Assembly: GCA_025267735.1 (NCBI GenBank) | Contig: CM046299.1 | Coordinates: 25,384,468 to 25,448,467, forward strand | From: Mactra quadrangularis | Taxonomy: Eukaryota > Mollusca > Bivalvia > Venerida > Mactridae | Reading direction: 5' to 3' | Length of the DNA stretch: 64,000 nucleotides | Shown: positions 44,414 to 56,968 of the stretch, in pieces | How the letters are laid out: each line of letters opens with the position of its first letter | Numbering within the stretch: position 1 is the stretch's first letter | Notes under the pieces: model-generated | Database searches by the model: none | Told to the model about the DNA's origin: nothing | Seen by the model: the letters and a program-made list of their open reading frames with translations, nothing else | Made by a program: the position numbers and the translations under genes

Positions 44414-44819
44414 TGGATTATGATACCCTGGGATATCATTCAGAACTACATAATCTCATTGCGAGCAAGGTGTCTTGCTGTTATACGAGCTGAATGTGGC
44501 CATACTCGTTATTGATGTGAATTTGTACATTGTTGGTGCCAATATTGTTACTGCTTGTATGAAGTCAGTTATTTTTTAATTTATTCTTCGGTGTGCTTAT
44601 AAAGGAAATACTATTTGATGCATTTTCTACAAATTTTATATCAATAGCTTACGTATCAACCCAGTTATGAAAAAGTACCCTGTCACACAGGCCCGTTTTC
44701 AAAATCAAAATGCGTTCATGTTGCATACTTATATGATTGTGTAATCTATAAATGTCACACCTAGCAGAAATAAAAGCAATAATAATAGAGATGTTCAATA
44801 GTAAATGATATAAAAAAAA

Positions 44820-45300
44820 ACTTCTTAAGGTGGTATGGTACATCTGACTTTTTTTTAGATTTGCATACAATTTTTGGTACCGTTGTAAACTTGAAGATAT
44901 TTCGGATTCGGATCTACACTTTTTTGACGTCATGATTGCTAATAACGTTACCATGACGTCGTAAACATGACGACCGCGTGCACTTTTTACGTCAGTCGAC
45001 AATGGTAAGAAAACGTCTATAATGTGTTGCTCAATCTTTATTTTCCGCATCACAACAACAAATGATACATCAATTTAAAGCTTACATCATTATCTATCTC
45101 CTGAACAGTGTAAATATACGTTTTCTCTTAAAACTTTTGAAAGAGACAAAAACTTCCGAATTTGCAACATCAGAAAAAATCCAGAAAAATTGTCTTCAAA
45201 CTGGTTTTATGAAAAATCTGCCCGATAAATTTTTGCTAAGTTTTGATATAATGTAATGCATTGTATGGACTTTTATACAGCAGAATTTTAGAAAAGCGAT
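44820..45300. other. Repeat-like intergenic stretch, unclassified
   Basis: It starts with CTTAAGGTGGTATGGTACAT and contains ATGACGTCGTAAACATGACG. Style resembles a dispersed element, but I see no second copy in the window and no terminal repeats. Confidence 0.3.
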
Positions 45301-45530
45301 TCTTCACAATGGAAGTACAACGTGATGTTCATATCTATAATTCTTTAATTATCCAACATTTTACCACATAAAGTAATTATTAATATGTATGTATACACGA
45401 GTAATACTTGATCATTCATAAGGATCATAAAAGTTGCGTAAAATGATAGTATTAATTATTGTCAATCATATGACAAACACAAATCACATGAACCATTCAT
45501 AAAAATATACTAACAAAACTATAAAAAAAG

Positions 45531-45831
45531 TCATTCGTGGATATAAACATCTGCTTCATCTTCAACAATGGCTAAAAGTACGTCTTGACATACGTTTAAT
45601 TAAGCTATGTAGTTCATCAAATCTTCTTTGTTTTGTAGGTTGGTCGTCATTCATAAATATACATTGGTATATATTACAAAATTGATTACCAGTCGTAGTT
45701 TTACCAGTATAAGAAGTAGTAACTTTGGGACCTAAGCCGAAATTAGTTCCTGATATTAAACCAATAATATTGAGCCAAATTCTCTAGATCATTCTATTCG
45801 GTGCATCCTTTGATTGTAACATTTCACTGTT
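45531..45831 (-). pseudogene. Decayed ORF of unknown family
   Basis: The minus strand reads SEMLQSKDAPNRMI, a TAG stop, RIWLNIIGLISGTNFGLGPK and TTTGNQFCNIYQCIFMNDDQ, then LHSLIKRMS. After a one-base frame change it reads QDVLLAIVEDEADVYIHE and TGA. The protein-like text across one stop and one frameshift suggests a pseudogene or transposon ORF end. I do not recognise the family. Confidence 0.5.
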
Positions 45832-46554
45832 TCTTTACTATGATCTTACTTTTAAATATGTAAATCTGGCCTCTGTTTCACGAAAAAAAACCTCAGCTTT
45901 GTTCTCAAACTCAATCTAATGCTTTGGTCATTAGTTGAATTTCTGTAGTCAATGTTACAACAAATGTAGTATCGTTTGAACCCCAAATAGCGATTAAAAA
46001 ACTTTATTATATAAAATATAACCAGCTAACATTTGTGTTTAAGATTTTATTTTATTTTATTTATTTAAGCCTGTTAATGAGCTGTTGAGTTTAGCCTCAA
46101 GTGAAAATTGAGTTTGTTGCTTCACCTTTATAGTCAAACCCCTGATATTTTATGTCAAAACATTATATTTTTTTTTTCATTTTTATAATAATCTAATAAC
46201 AACCATTCCAACTTCCTTTACATGCTCTTTAGAGACCAAAAACACTTGAGTCCGTTATTGGGTTTGTACTTAAGTTTGTTTGTGAAACTGGGGTCAGGTC
46301 TTAGATAAATCGAGTTCAATATTTGTTTAGGTTGGAACAAACTCTCTTAAATGCTGAGTATTTCTTTATAGAATCTTGAACTATAGTCTCTAGTGTTTCA
46401 GTATCCTTATCAAGTTTATCAATGCAATAGACCGCATTATGTAGTCATAAGTACTTATGTCTACTGCCAAACCAATGACGAAATATATTTTTTTTAATCA
46501 AATATAATTTTAAAAATCTGTCTCAACAATTTTTTTTTTAATCATGAAACCTAC

Positions 46555-46945
46555 GAAATCAATGAGCCGTTGTTGCGCTGAGGTATCGTGCGTACCCCGC
46601 AAGTGGCCCGCAAGATCTCCGTACGATTGTCCACGCTCTATTTATAGGTAAGTGCCGTGCATTATCCGCTCGGACATCTACGATTCTAGCCCTTACATGT
46701 CCGTACACAACGCTATTTCGCTTAAGTGACCACATCCTTGCGGTCCAACGGCTTATAAGGAAATCGTTTTCTGTCGTACGGTTCGTTACGAGGGACGTAC
46801 GGGTCCCGTGCGGCATTCGTATACGGGTCATACGATACGTATTCCGTTTCTCTTTGTTTTCTTAACCGGGTTTACGTCATCATCTTATCAGACAAAATGT
46901 ATACGCCCATCGTCCTTGCGGCGGCCGTACGAGAGTCTTCTACAT
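46555..46945. other. GC- and CpG-rich patch in AT-rich surroundings
   Basis: Rich in CGTACG and TACGGG words (GTACGGGTCCCGTGCGGC). Composition differs sharply from flanks. The Arg-rich minus-strand frame there has no family motif. Probably a piece of a mobile element; a CpG-island promoter is less likely because no gene adjoins. Confidence 0.5.
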
Positions 46946-46954
46946 CCGTACATA

Positions 46955-47380
46955 GGGGAGACCGGGGCAAAATGTTACACGGGGCAAAGTGTTACGTTTG
47001 AATTTTGAACACCATGACGTCATTTACGTTGTCATAAAACATGTGACGTAAACACAATTTTCATCCGCCATTTCTTTCTTAGCTTCAAAACGCATCATTC
47101 CATGCGTAACATTTTTATCAAATGTTGGACATTTTTTGGTCATGAAAGTAAATTTTCAATTTTTTTTCTAGTGTCAATTTGTATAGTGTGTACTGCTTGC
47201 AGGTATTTTGGTTTATATATACATAATAAAGTAGACATTTGGCAATCTGTATAGAAATGAATTGTGAATCGGTATTCCTCGGATTTTTGTATACAACTAT
47301 TAATGTACGTGACGGTTGAGTGGGGCAATGTGTTACAGACCAGCTGGGGCAAATTGTTACAATGTAACACTTTGCCCCGT
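46955..47380. mobile_element. MITE-like element with GGGGCAAA...GTTACA ends
   Basis: Left GGGGAGACCGGGGCAAAATG, then GGGGCAAAGTGTTACG; right GGGGCAAATTGTTACAATGT, then AACACTTTGCCCC. The ends are inverted copies, with doubled motifs. No ORF of note. Target duplication not determined. Confidence 0.65.
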
Positions 47381-47588
47381 CGACTTGTATTTAACACGTT
47401 TGGCATTTAGAATGAGTTCTTACAGAACAAAAGTCTTTTTTCGAATGCCGAAAACTGCAAGGATCATTGTTAATTTAACTCAAGTTAACAATTTACACGG
47501 TAAAGATAATAAATGTTTAGTAAAACCTCACTTAAAGACCGCCTTAATAATTCACCCACCTTAAGATTAAGATGTGTGATTTCATGTA

Positions 47589-47858
47589 TTAAATATCCTG
47601 TTTACATGAAAGTACATATTTTAAAGGTGATTCTTGCTTTGACTGGTAACCAGTGCAGTGAATACAAAGCATCTTTTGAACTGTCAGATTTTTTAGCCTT
47701 AATACCAGTTTTGCACACATGTTTTGAATTCGCTGAAATTTGCTAAGATCACATTTTGAAATTCCATACAAGATCAGATTGCAGTAATCGATGCAAACAA
47801 AGTAAACATGCAGACAAACGTCGGCGTTTGATAGTAGTGTCTTTCGGAGCTTCTTCAG
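47589..47858 (-). pseudogene. Non-LTR retrotransposon reverse transcriptase, C-terminal fragment
   Basis: On the minus strand one frame gives LKKLRKTLLSNADVCLHVYF, then IDYCNLILYGI, and FQRIQNMCAKLVLRLKN. These are the late RT motifs of LINE elements (IR..L, DYCN.LLYG, LQR.QN.AARL). Frame breaks follow. Fragment only; the type (CR1/Jockey-like) is a guess. Confidence 0.75.
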
Positions 47859-48259
47859 AGTTGCATCCTGTCTTCAAGCGATGTAACTCGGCGTCAAATT
47901 CATTTCTGGTTGATGCTGGCAAATCATACACAAAGGTATTTTTAATTTTTACTCAATTCATAATGCATATCAGAATGATTTTAACTCGGTTTAAAATGAA
48001 ATATTTCTGTGTACGGAACCAAGATTCAAGAAAATAACGGAAGCATAATCAAACGTAGAATGGATAATGAACTGTTATAATGTTTCCCATACGATAAATT
48101 TGAAAGACAAATACATGTACTAACTTGTGACGTAAAACTTTGCATGAATGTAAAGTTAGTCGTAACAACAGTAATAGCAGGACTGAGGAGTAAGACCAAA
48201 ATTACAGCAATTCCTGTCAGCAGTAAGACAGACAGTGGAAATAAGTACAATACTCACAT

Positions 48260-48468
48260 ATGTCCCGAAGGGGGTACGGGTTCGAATCCCACCCGGGGAG
48301 GTTATAACTTCCTCCATTGATTTGATATAATATGGAGAAGTTTCCGGGCTTGTGGAAGGGTAGGTGAGTACTGGTTATAGTAAAGGGTCCAGGAAAGCTA
48401 GGTTAGGTGCGGTAGACGCCGTAAAATGACCTAAATGGTGTTGACACGGCGTTAAACCAAATAAAAAA
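48260..48468 (+). repeat. SINE family B, head partly lost
   Basis: GGGGTACGGGTTCGAATCCC (B box), then GGTGAGTACTGGTTATAG and GGAAAGCTAGGTTAGGTGCG, ending GTTGACACGGCGTTAAACCA. Confidence 0.85.
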
Positions 48469-49650
48469 ATACTCCCATATTTTGTTTCTTTATACAAATA
48501 AAACCGAAACGTGGTAATCTTAATGCAAAGGACAATGTCACAATTATTAGTTTTGGTTCTGTACATAACATATCACAGACACTGGTATAACCAGTTTCCA
48601 TTTATTTGATCTCAGGGCTGTTTCTGCGTCTCTGCAAACTTAACGTTTTATATGGAAATGTGAAGTTGACAGAAAGATAGATTAAATTATTGAAACTTGT
48701 TACAGCCGGTAAGTAAACGTTAACACTGTGGCCATTGCTAATTCCACATCAATGATTACTGAACAGCCCCACTCGAGTGGATAAATGTACTTCGAGATTT
48801 CCTCCGAGTAGTTGATCAAAAATTATTTCCATTTTGCCGGACCGAATGTCCAATAAAGACTGTCGTGTTACAACGAGTGCCATGACAAATTTGACGCATA
48901 AACATAACGCTGTTTCTGGTTAAATTATATGGAGAAGGTGTAAAAAAACAAAAACAGTCTAAACAGTATATTTATAGGTATAAACATATAATTTGTTTTT
49001 TTTTACTTGTCTGGGTCGCATACATCAAACCCGTTCATTTAAATTCTCGATATAATATTTCTGTTTTTACCATATATAATCGAGTATTTAAAGCAGCGGG
49101 GCACATGTATGAGCTAATGACAGTTGAATAAAAAATTACCAATAAAAACAGACTAATTTTGAGCAACGGCTTGGATTGTAAAAAGAAGTGTGACCAATTG
49201 GTTGGAACGAGTGTGTTGAAGTTATTTAACTCAACTAGATTCATTGACGATTCAATATAGAGTACATAGAGCGTGAATCACGGGTTTTGTGTGCCCACTA
49301 TAGCTGAATAATCTAAATCAAATTGTGTGCAGTTATGTAGTTGTGGAAAACAACCGAATGGAATGGTGAGTTAAGATATTTATTAATTATTCTTTAATTA
49401 CTAATTTAATTGTTATTATTTAACTATTTATGATAGGAAATATACATACATTGTATATATTTCGCATTATTAAATAGTCGTAGAATGAGCAAAATATAAT
49501 GTGTATAGGCCAGATTTGTTTTACAGGGTTAGACGACCACGTGCTAAAGTGTATACGATTTGTGTTTTTATTTATATCTCGCGAAATCTTGCATTTTTGT
49601 TGACAAATAACAATCTTGTTAATATGGCATGTTTTTGTATTTTTTAATAA
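48469..49650. other. Intergenic, nothing recognised
   Basis: AT-rich with no motif-bearing frame, RNA gene or defined repeat that I can support. Confidence 0.5.
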
Positions 49651-49916
49651 CCCGGTCGGTAGCGCAGTTGGTAGCGCGCCTAGATTTTTAGATAGTGTCC
49701 TGAAGGGGGTACGGGTTTGAATCCCACCTGGGGATGTTATACCCTTCCGCAATAATTTGACAATGATGTCAATTTTCCTCCATTAATAAGATATATGGAA
49801 ACGTTTCCGGTTTTATGGAAGGGTGGGTGAGTACTGGTTGTAGACAAGGATTCAGTAAAGCTAGGTAAAGTGAGCTAGACGCCGTAAAATAACCTACAAA
49901 ATGTATTGACTCGGTG
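49651..49916 (+). repeat. SINE family B, full tRNA-like head
   Basis: CCCGGTCGGTAGCGCAGTTG (A box), GGGTTTGAATCCCACC (B box), then the family body and tail (GACGCCGTAAAATAACC). It is the best view of the family's promoter region in the window. Confidence 0.88.
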
Positions 49917-50250
49917 AAAGTCCACGATATCGTGATGCAGTTCCAGGGTTTTTATTCTTGTGAAAAACAAATTAATCGTTTAGTATATACATGTTGCTCA
50001 GTAGATAAGAGAGTTGATATTACTTACTTGTTTTTATGTAAACATTTACAGAATATTTATGATTTTCATATTATATTCATTCCTCCCTGCTTTTGAAAGT
50101 TAGACTAGTCTTTTTAAAATTGACAACGGCAAGTCAAAGAAAATAATTATATCTAGAGGATCGCCTGATTGAAGATGATTTCGATCTACCCCAGATAATA
50201 TTGTCAAACTACTCTAGAACTCAAGTGTAGTCTGGGTGTCAGCCAGGTTG

Positions 50251-50406
50251 AGCACACAGGCTGCCGTCACAAAACAGCCCCCCTCCAAAATGTACACACA
50301 TATATACTCGTGACGAGTTACATACCTTTACTTTATATATATGTGTGTGTATAACATTTTGTTTTAGGGCGGGGTGGAACTCTTTTGTGACGGCAGCCTG
50401 TGTTTG
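50251..50406. mobile_element. Foldback MITE, about 155 bp
   Basis: Left arm CACAGGCTGCCGTCACAAAA, right arm TTTTGTGACGGCAGCCTGTG, with inner ACACACATATA/TATATATGTGTGT also inverted. A near-complete hairpin. Confidence 0.88.
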
Positions 50407-50823
50407 AGCATGTTTCACCAGAAACCTGCCTGTCCTGTGTTTTAAGTGCTTTAACCATACTTCTGTTTCTACTTTTATCATCTTTTACTAATCCTTTTAC
50501 TAATATTCTTGTTGGTTGACAAACTTGACTTGCCAAAAAGTCTAAAGCCTCAGTTGAGGTTTGACTAAATGAAACTATAGGTATAAAATAGATCGATAAT
50601 TAAGATTTATCATTATGTTATAAAAATTTGTCGATTTTCGCTAAATTTAATATTTTGTCTTTCCTATCGTTTATGTAATAAGTATATTCGTTTCATTTAA
50701 AGGTATAACTTGATGGGACTAGAACAAGTTATAAGTGTGGGCGCTAGATTTGAAATTATGCATGTAGCCTTTTGTGTTATGAAACCAGGTTGCAGACTTT
50801 TCCTATTATCTTTAAAAACATAG

Positions 50824-51118
50824 CTCACACTGGTAGCTCAGTTTGTAGCACACAAGTCTACCAATCGAGGTGTCCTAGGTTCGATTCCTAGACGGGGCAA
50901 ACGTTCGTGGAGTTCGGTCATGAAATGATTTCTAAGGCAATTCTTTTACCTCTAATTCAAAATCATGTAGGCCAGTTGTCAATCTCTGACGAAAGTGAGT
51001 GCTTAGTAACCGATTAGCAACTAAGTCCAGAGATTTAGCCTTTCCAGGAACGCTGAGTAGGTTGACTGTTCGCCGTGATATGCCATATACACAGTATGTT
51101 GCTATGGAGTTATACCCA
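50824..51118 (+). repeat. SINE family A, full length
   Basis: TGGTAGCTCAGTTTGTAGCA, then AGGTTCGATTCCTAGACGG, GTCATGAAATGATTTCTAAG and AACGCTGAGTAGGTTGACTG. The order is the same as 62,410-62,720. Confidence 0.87.
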
Positions 51119-51819
51119 GAGATATTTATTGCAAGTGAATATTCTACATTGCTAATATTAGTAATGTTTTAGTACAAGTAACATGAATCAATTGGAAAGG
51201 GTTAATGAGCAAAAACTGATAAAGCAATTAAATGCTGCGTATTTTATAAAATGTAAATGTTAATTAAGGGGAGTTAATCATGTCACGTTAGTACATTCGG
51301 AAAAGCATTCGGGTGATTCCGTAAACTGACGATCAGTGTGTTATGCAGCAATCGCCGAGTAGTTCCGAATGGAGTGTGTAAAGCACGGAAATTTTAAATG
51401 CCACTATCACTGTTGATACAACACGCACGAGATTTAAATTCTTCTCAGCGGTTTAAAACCAGTTTCAATGACAGGGATTATTTTCTAACCACGCCTGTGT
51501 TTTTTTAACGTGTGTTATAGTCATTGAAAGAGAAATTTAGACAAAATCTAATTTTACAGTTCGTTTTTAGTGTTTTTACAGTACGTTTTTATAATCTTCA
51601 TTTATTTATTTATCCAATTCAATTTAGAATGCGTTGTTCAGTGATATGCGACATTGATATAGAAAGACTGTCAATATAATTATTTCTGGAATTTAACAAT
51701 TATCAGTGAGTGTTTTCATTCTTTTTACTGTGCGTTCGCGTTATCTTAATTGGAATAACTAGTGTGCGTTACTTGTTAGGGTAGTCTTTTAATATGTTCA
51801 CCTTTTAAGGAGGATTTGC

Positions 51820-51885
51820 AACCGACCGGAAAGCTCATCTAAGCAGGGCGTCCCAGGTTCGGGTCCCAGTCAGGCAAATTTAATT
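51820..51885 (+). repeat. tRNA-like SINE head fragment
   Basis: CGTCCCAGGTTCGGGTCCCA matches a polymerase III B box in a tRNA-like context. The acceptor stem does not close, so it is not called a tRNA gene. Confidence 0.4.
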
Positions 51886-51997
51886 ATCACCCAGTAACAA
51901 TGGCATACAACTTTGGACCGAGACTAAATATTTGAAAAATGCATGTAATAATTAATTGCTTCTTAAACTGTCTGGGATTCCGATTTTCTAATTTTTA

Positions 51998-53481
51998 GCT
52001 CGACTTTTCGAAGAAAATGAGAGCTAATGCTATCACTTTGGCGTCGGCGTCGGCGTTGGCGTTGGCGTTGGTTTTCAGGTTAAAGTTTTTTGAAACACTT
52101 ATAACTTCAACACTATCCAAGTTATTTTATTGAAAGTTGGTATACTTATTAAGTGGGACTGTATTAACCATTCTGTGAAAGGGGATAACTCTGGATGAAT
52201 TATTTTATGAGTTATTGCCCTTTTATAATTAAATAATTGCAAAATATGAGGTTAAAGTTTTTCCTATGTAGAATATCTTCAATACTGATCAATTCATTTG
52301 ACTTATTTGTCAGTACAATATCTACACGACTGTGAAGGCACGTAACTGTGGATGAATTATTTTTAGAGTAATTGCCCTTTTATACTTAAGAAATTGCAAA
52401 ATATGAGGTTAAAGTTTTTCCTATGTAGAATATATTCAATACTGATCAAGGTATTTGAATAAAAGTTTGTATACTTATTTGTTGATACTATATCTACCCG
52501 ACAATGAAGGGATGTAACTGTGGATGAATTATTTTTGGAGTAATTGCCCTTTTATACTTAAGAAAAATGCAAAATATAATGTTAAAATCATTTCTATATG
52601 TAATATCTTTAATACTAATCAAGATATTTGACTTTAAGTTTGTATACTTAGTTATGGGTACTATATCTACACAACTATAAAGGGACGTTACTTTGGATGA
52701 ATTATTGTTGGAGTTATGCCCCTTTATACTTAAACATTTAAGATTAAAATTTGTTCTCATGGGATATATTTAGAACTTATAAATATATTTGAATGAAAGT
52801 TGGAATGCTTATTCGTCAGTTCTTCATCTATCGGACTATAAAGGGACATAACTCTAGATGAATTACTTCAGAGTTATTCCCCTTTATACTTTGTTATTTA
52901 AGGGTTATGTTTGCTCAAATTTAATATATTTTGTTTGATAGAAAGTTAGTATACTTTTTCATCAGTACTACATCTAGTTGAATACAATGGGACGTAATAA
53001 TTGATGAATTATTGTTGGAGTTGTGACCCTTTTCAACTTTTTAATTCGGGAGAAAGTATTATGAAGTGAAATATTTTCAATACTTAAGAAGATATTTAAA
53101 TGACAATTAGTATGCTTATTCATCAGTACTACATCTACGCGACTACAAAGGGACATAACTCATGATGTTATTTTTTGAAGTTATGCCCCTTACTTTAATT
53201 TTGAATTTTGTTCAAATTGAAATACAATGTATTTATAGTTCTTCATATAGATATTTAAATGAAAGTAGGTATGCTTATTCGTTGATACTATGTCTACTTT
53301 ACTCTGAAGGGGCGTTACTATGGATGAATGTTCTAGGAGTAATGCCCCCTTTTTTTTACAAATATGAATTGGTAATTATTGTTTGACTGAATTATATACT
53401 TTCAAAAATTATGTCCTGTCTTGAAATTACTTTTGTTTAAAGATAAGCCTTGCCATGAACAAAACACCCGAAAAGTCGAGC
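51998..53481. mobile_element. Inverted-repeat element carrying ~160-bp tandem units
   Basis: Ends GCTCGACTTTTCGAAGAAAA and CCGAAAAGTCGAGC. Inside, the block GGGACGTAACTNTGGATGAA with TTGGAGTTATGCCCCTTT recurs near 52,183, 52,338, 52,508, 52,683, 52,845, 52,989, 53,149 and 53,309, steps of 146-174 bp. About eight diverged units. No transposase seen. Confidence 0.85.
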
Positions 53482-53559
53482 ACGCTGTCCTTGGACTGCT
53501 CTTGTTGGGGCATATTGTCACAGTACGTACCTGTTAATATAATATGGAGAAGTATTTAA

Positions 53560-53650
53560 AGGCGACTCTTAAGCATAGGCAGAACTGCAATCGCCATTTA
53601 AATGGAAAAGGGGTCCCGGGTTCGAGTCCCGGTCAGGCTGCATATTTTTC
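53560..53650 (+). repeat. tRNA-like B-box fragment
   Basis: GGGGTCCCGGGTTCGAGTCC resembles a SINE or tRNA T-arm. No complete cloverleaf found around it. Confidence 0.4.
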
Positions 53651-53782
53651 TCAGCCTGAGACTTACCGAATCATATAATATAAGATATAATGCAATCTTT
53701 ATACTTTTTATATTTTTTTGAGTGTTTACTTCAGCAGTCCTCAGATCGATTTTATTTCCTGTCATGGGTGGTTGTCAGGTTA

Positions 53783-54175
53783 CATACTTTTCGGAACACC
53801 TCGACCCAGCGAGGAGTTCCGAATGGTTGCATACCAATCTTTAGTAATTGTAGGACCTATTGCCTATAAGTATATCGCAACGTAGCGCTTTTTTGCCCTG
53901 GTACCCTTCTTACACCAAAACAATGATATAAATTCGAGGGTACCAGGAGGCGAAGCGATACGTGGTGATAGGCTTAAGCCATTCAAAACATCCTCGGCCA
54001 TTCGCTACAAATAATTATTCATGAAAGGTCGAGGGTCGAGGTCGAGGGTGTTCCGAGTGAGGCTTAAGCAACAGACCAATAGACTCGAAATTTAAAAAAA
54101 AACATGTCGTCTGCTTAGAGTACAGTCATTCGGAACACTTCGTTAATTCATTGAATAATTATCATTCCTAGTAAA
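53783..54175. repeat. Clustered pieces of the CATTCGGAAC MITE family
   Basis: TTCGGAACACCTCGACCCAG, GCGAGGAGTTCCGAATGG, CATCCTCGGCCATTCGCTAC and CAGTCATTCGGAACACTTCG lie in both orientations, suggesting nested or rearranged copies of the family at 43,287-43,518. Confidence 0.6.
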
Positions 54176-54666
54176 TGGCCGAATAGGATACAGTACCTTT
54201 GACCTATCTACGTTTGTCACCTATGAACTTTAACCTCTGGCTATTCTTATTCAAATCAACAACACTCTGAAATCCAATCAAACACGGCCAAAACATTACC
54301 GCCATTTTAAATTTGAAATGTGTAATACACTGTAGTTGGAAACAAATTGGAATATATTTTATTTTATCAAATAAGTCGAGGTAATTTGATATATTATATA
54401 CTATTCAATTTACCATGCTACACAGTTCACTGTCTTTCTTCCAACACAGATCGTTTGCGTATTCAAATATATCAAACACCTAGTTAGGACTTTGATTTTG
54501 GTGCACCAACCATTAAGAATATCATTAAACGATTGGATAAAAATTAAATAAGGTTTGAAGGCAGTTAGGTTCAAAACTGGCTATAAATTTATATTGAAAA
54601 AAATAATTGCAACATTATTTTACTGTTTGCTGTTATAAAGTGTGGTGATTGCAGGTCACTTCTAAC

Positions 54667-55939
54667 TAGGGCTCTATATCGATCAGAATAATCGATGCGA
54701 TATTCGTATCGATACAAAATGATCGATATTCGATATATCATATGATACTTTTATTAATATAGATTTTTTATAAAACAACAAAACATTGTTGTTTTATTCA
54801 TTTATCTAATTGAAGTAGCACCACACTAATAAATGCATTGTCTTATTAACATTTTAAATGTTAAAATCTTTGACGTTTACATTTTTTAAACAAATATCAT
54901 TGCATCCATGCAATGAGTCAGGGTCTAGGCATGATCTTTCTGTTCACTGGTTGTCTCCTGAGGTTGAAAATATTTATTCAGAAGCTACTGAAATGGCCTA
55001 AGCTATTAACTGTTTAGCAGCTAATGTGTACAAATGTGGGAGTCTGTATCGGTTTCCTTTGTAAAAAGCAAAGGAAAATGATATTTTGGCATTTCTCTTT
55101 ATGTTCAAGCAAATTCTCTTTACATTGAGGATCTGCCCGAACAAATCCGAGTGTCTATAGTTCCCTGAATTGATATACTAAATATTATTTACTAAATTCC
55201 GCATTTGGAACATCTCGAACATTAATTATATGAATAATTTCGGAAGGATTCGTCGGGGTCCACTAACATTACTGGGTTTATTCTACATACGCGAGGCGAA
55301 GCACGTAACAGTAATGCAAAATAGCTCTTGTCGTAAAGACATAAAGCTTTGTAAATAGATTTCTTTTACTATATGTGTGACTTTATATTGTTCAGCAGAT
55401 ATTTAATCGTGCATAAATTTCAAATTATGAACTAAAAAGAGAAATTTATCCGTGGATTTGTTTACTTCGACACCAGTTGAAGTATTTTGTTTGGGGATGT
55501 GACCCAAAGGTAGTTTCAAAATGGCGTCTAAACATGTCCGAGGTTATTCCTAGTGAATGACACAGGAGTTCCGAATGCTAAATACTGATTGTTGAATCCC
55601 AGACTAATTGAAAACTCAAGTACATATAAAGGACATTATAACCGCAACAGTTACTTCCCTTTGAAAAGAACAATACATGATGTAACCGGTGTAAGATGTT
55701 TGCGTAAAAGAGTGTCATATTATGTGATTGTTCGTCCATGTTAAGTCCACATCGAAACGGAAGCAGTAGGATGCTGATTAGGCGATGAAAAATATGCACT
55801 GATTTGCAGGCCATGGATTTTATTTGTATGACTGTCATTGATCGATATTTTGTTCGATACGGAAACGTTCGATCCGATATATCTATCGAACCTACAATAC
55901 CGGTATTCGATATATATCGTATACCGGTGTAGAGCCCTA
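54667..55939. mobile_element. hAT-type non-autonomous element, 1,273 bp, intact 8-bp target duplication
   Basis: Starts TAGGGCTCTATATCGAT and ends TATCGTATACCGGTGTAGAG then CCCTA. CTTCTAAC flanks both sides (54659-54666 and 55940-55947). The interior has many CGATATT words and, at about 55,190-55,580, a copy of the CATTCGGAAC family (TTTCAAAATGGCGTCTAAAC). No transposase frame. Confidence 0.93.
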
Positions 55940-55947
55940 CTTCTAAC

Positions 55948-56968
55948 TGCCTTCCTGTTGGGTTGACCCAACCGCGACGCGGTTTTGTGTCTTGCCTGGC
56001 ACCCTGGAAAACCAAGTTCGATTCCCAGTCAGGGCCTTTTCTTTAATCTTGCAATTTACTTTAAAAAATAAGTACCGGTAGTCCATGCTTATTGTTGTTT
56101 GGCAACCAATGACTTAACATGCTTAGCCTTGTTACCCTGGTACCCGGACTATTGGATTCTAGTTCTCAATCTCTTTTTAAACCTGTTCTTCTTTTAATGT
56201 AATGTCGACAAGTATGTCTGTCAGTTGGGCGGGCGAGAAAGCAGACTGGGGGTCCAGAGGGGTGTATGTGCCCCCGATGGATCCTGGGCACCGCCCTAAT
56301 TAGAGGCCTAGGGGGCGGCGGCCCTAAATGCTCCTGAGTTTGGGGCATTTCTAAGAAATTCAGGCACCGAACCTCAACCATCCTTTCACATGGTATATAC
56401 AATATATATCATCTATATTTATATCATATAATTTTCTAACAACCGTTGGATCATTTTAAAATACATGTATTACAAAAAATGAGAAGTAATTGCTTTTGAA
56501 TTATTGTAAATTAGGCAACAACTTAATAATGTGTTCTATGGATTCGCTCGCATCTTAATATTGACGTTACATAAAACATTATTGCACCTTTTCCATCCGC
56601 TGAAATGTCTTATGCAAAAACTCTCGCGGCCATAAACTTTATCTCAGTGTCTATTTTGATCATCTTCTGACCAACTTTCAATTTATTTTTCACCATTAGT
56701 TATACATGTACTAGTTTAATCAATGTAACAACAACTATATTATCACGAGAAACTCCCAATAGTTTTTCATTATACAAAAAAATGTCAAATATGTTTGGAT
56801 AAGATTAACGTTTAACGTCATTTGCGACGTTTAGCGGCGTTGCGACGTTTAATATTGCGTGAATATTCGAAACTCCTCGTCTTATCACGACTACACGTCT
56901 CGTAAAAGTCATATCGTCGTTGCCCAGCCAATACCTCGTAAGCTCGTAACGTCAATTTCGGTTTTTTT
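55948..56968. other. Intergenic, with a short GC-rich patch
   Basis: A tRNA-like B-box word (AAGTTCGATTCCCAGTCAGG) at about 56,013 and a GC-rich patch at 56,225-56,345 (GGGGGCGGCGGCCCTAAATG). No gene supported. Confidence 0.5.

Noticed and set aside
44649..45053. 134-residue minus-strand open frame
   Set aside because: No family motif, no splice context, and it lies in repeat-like DNA.
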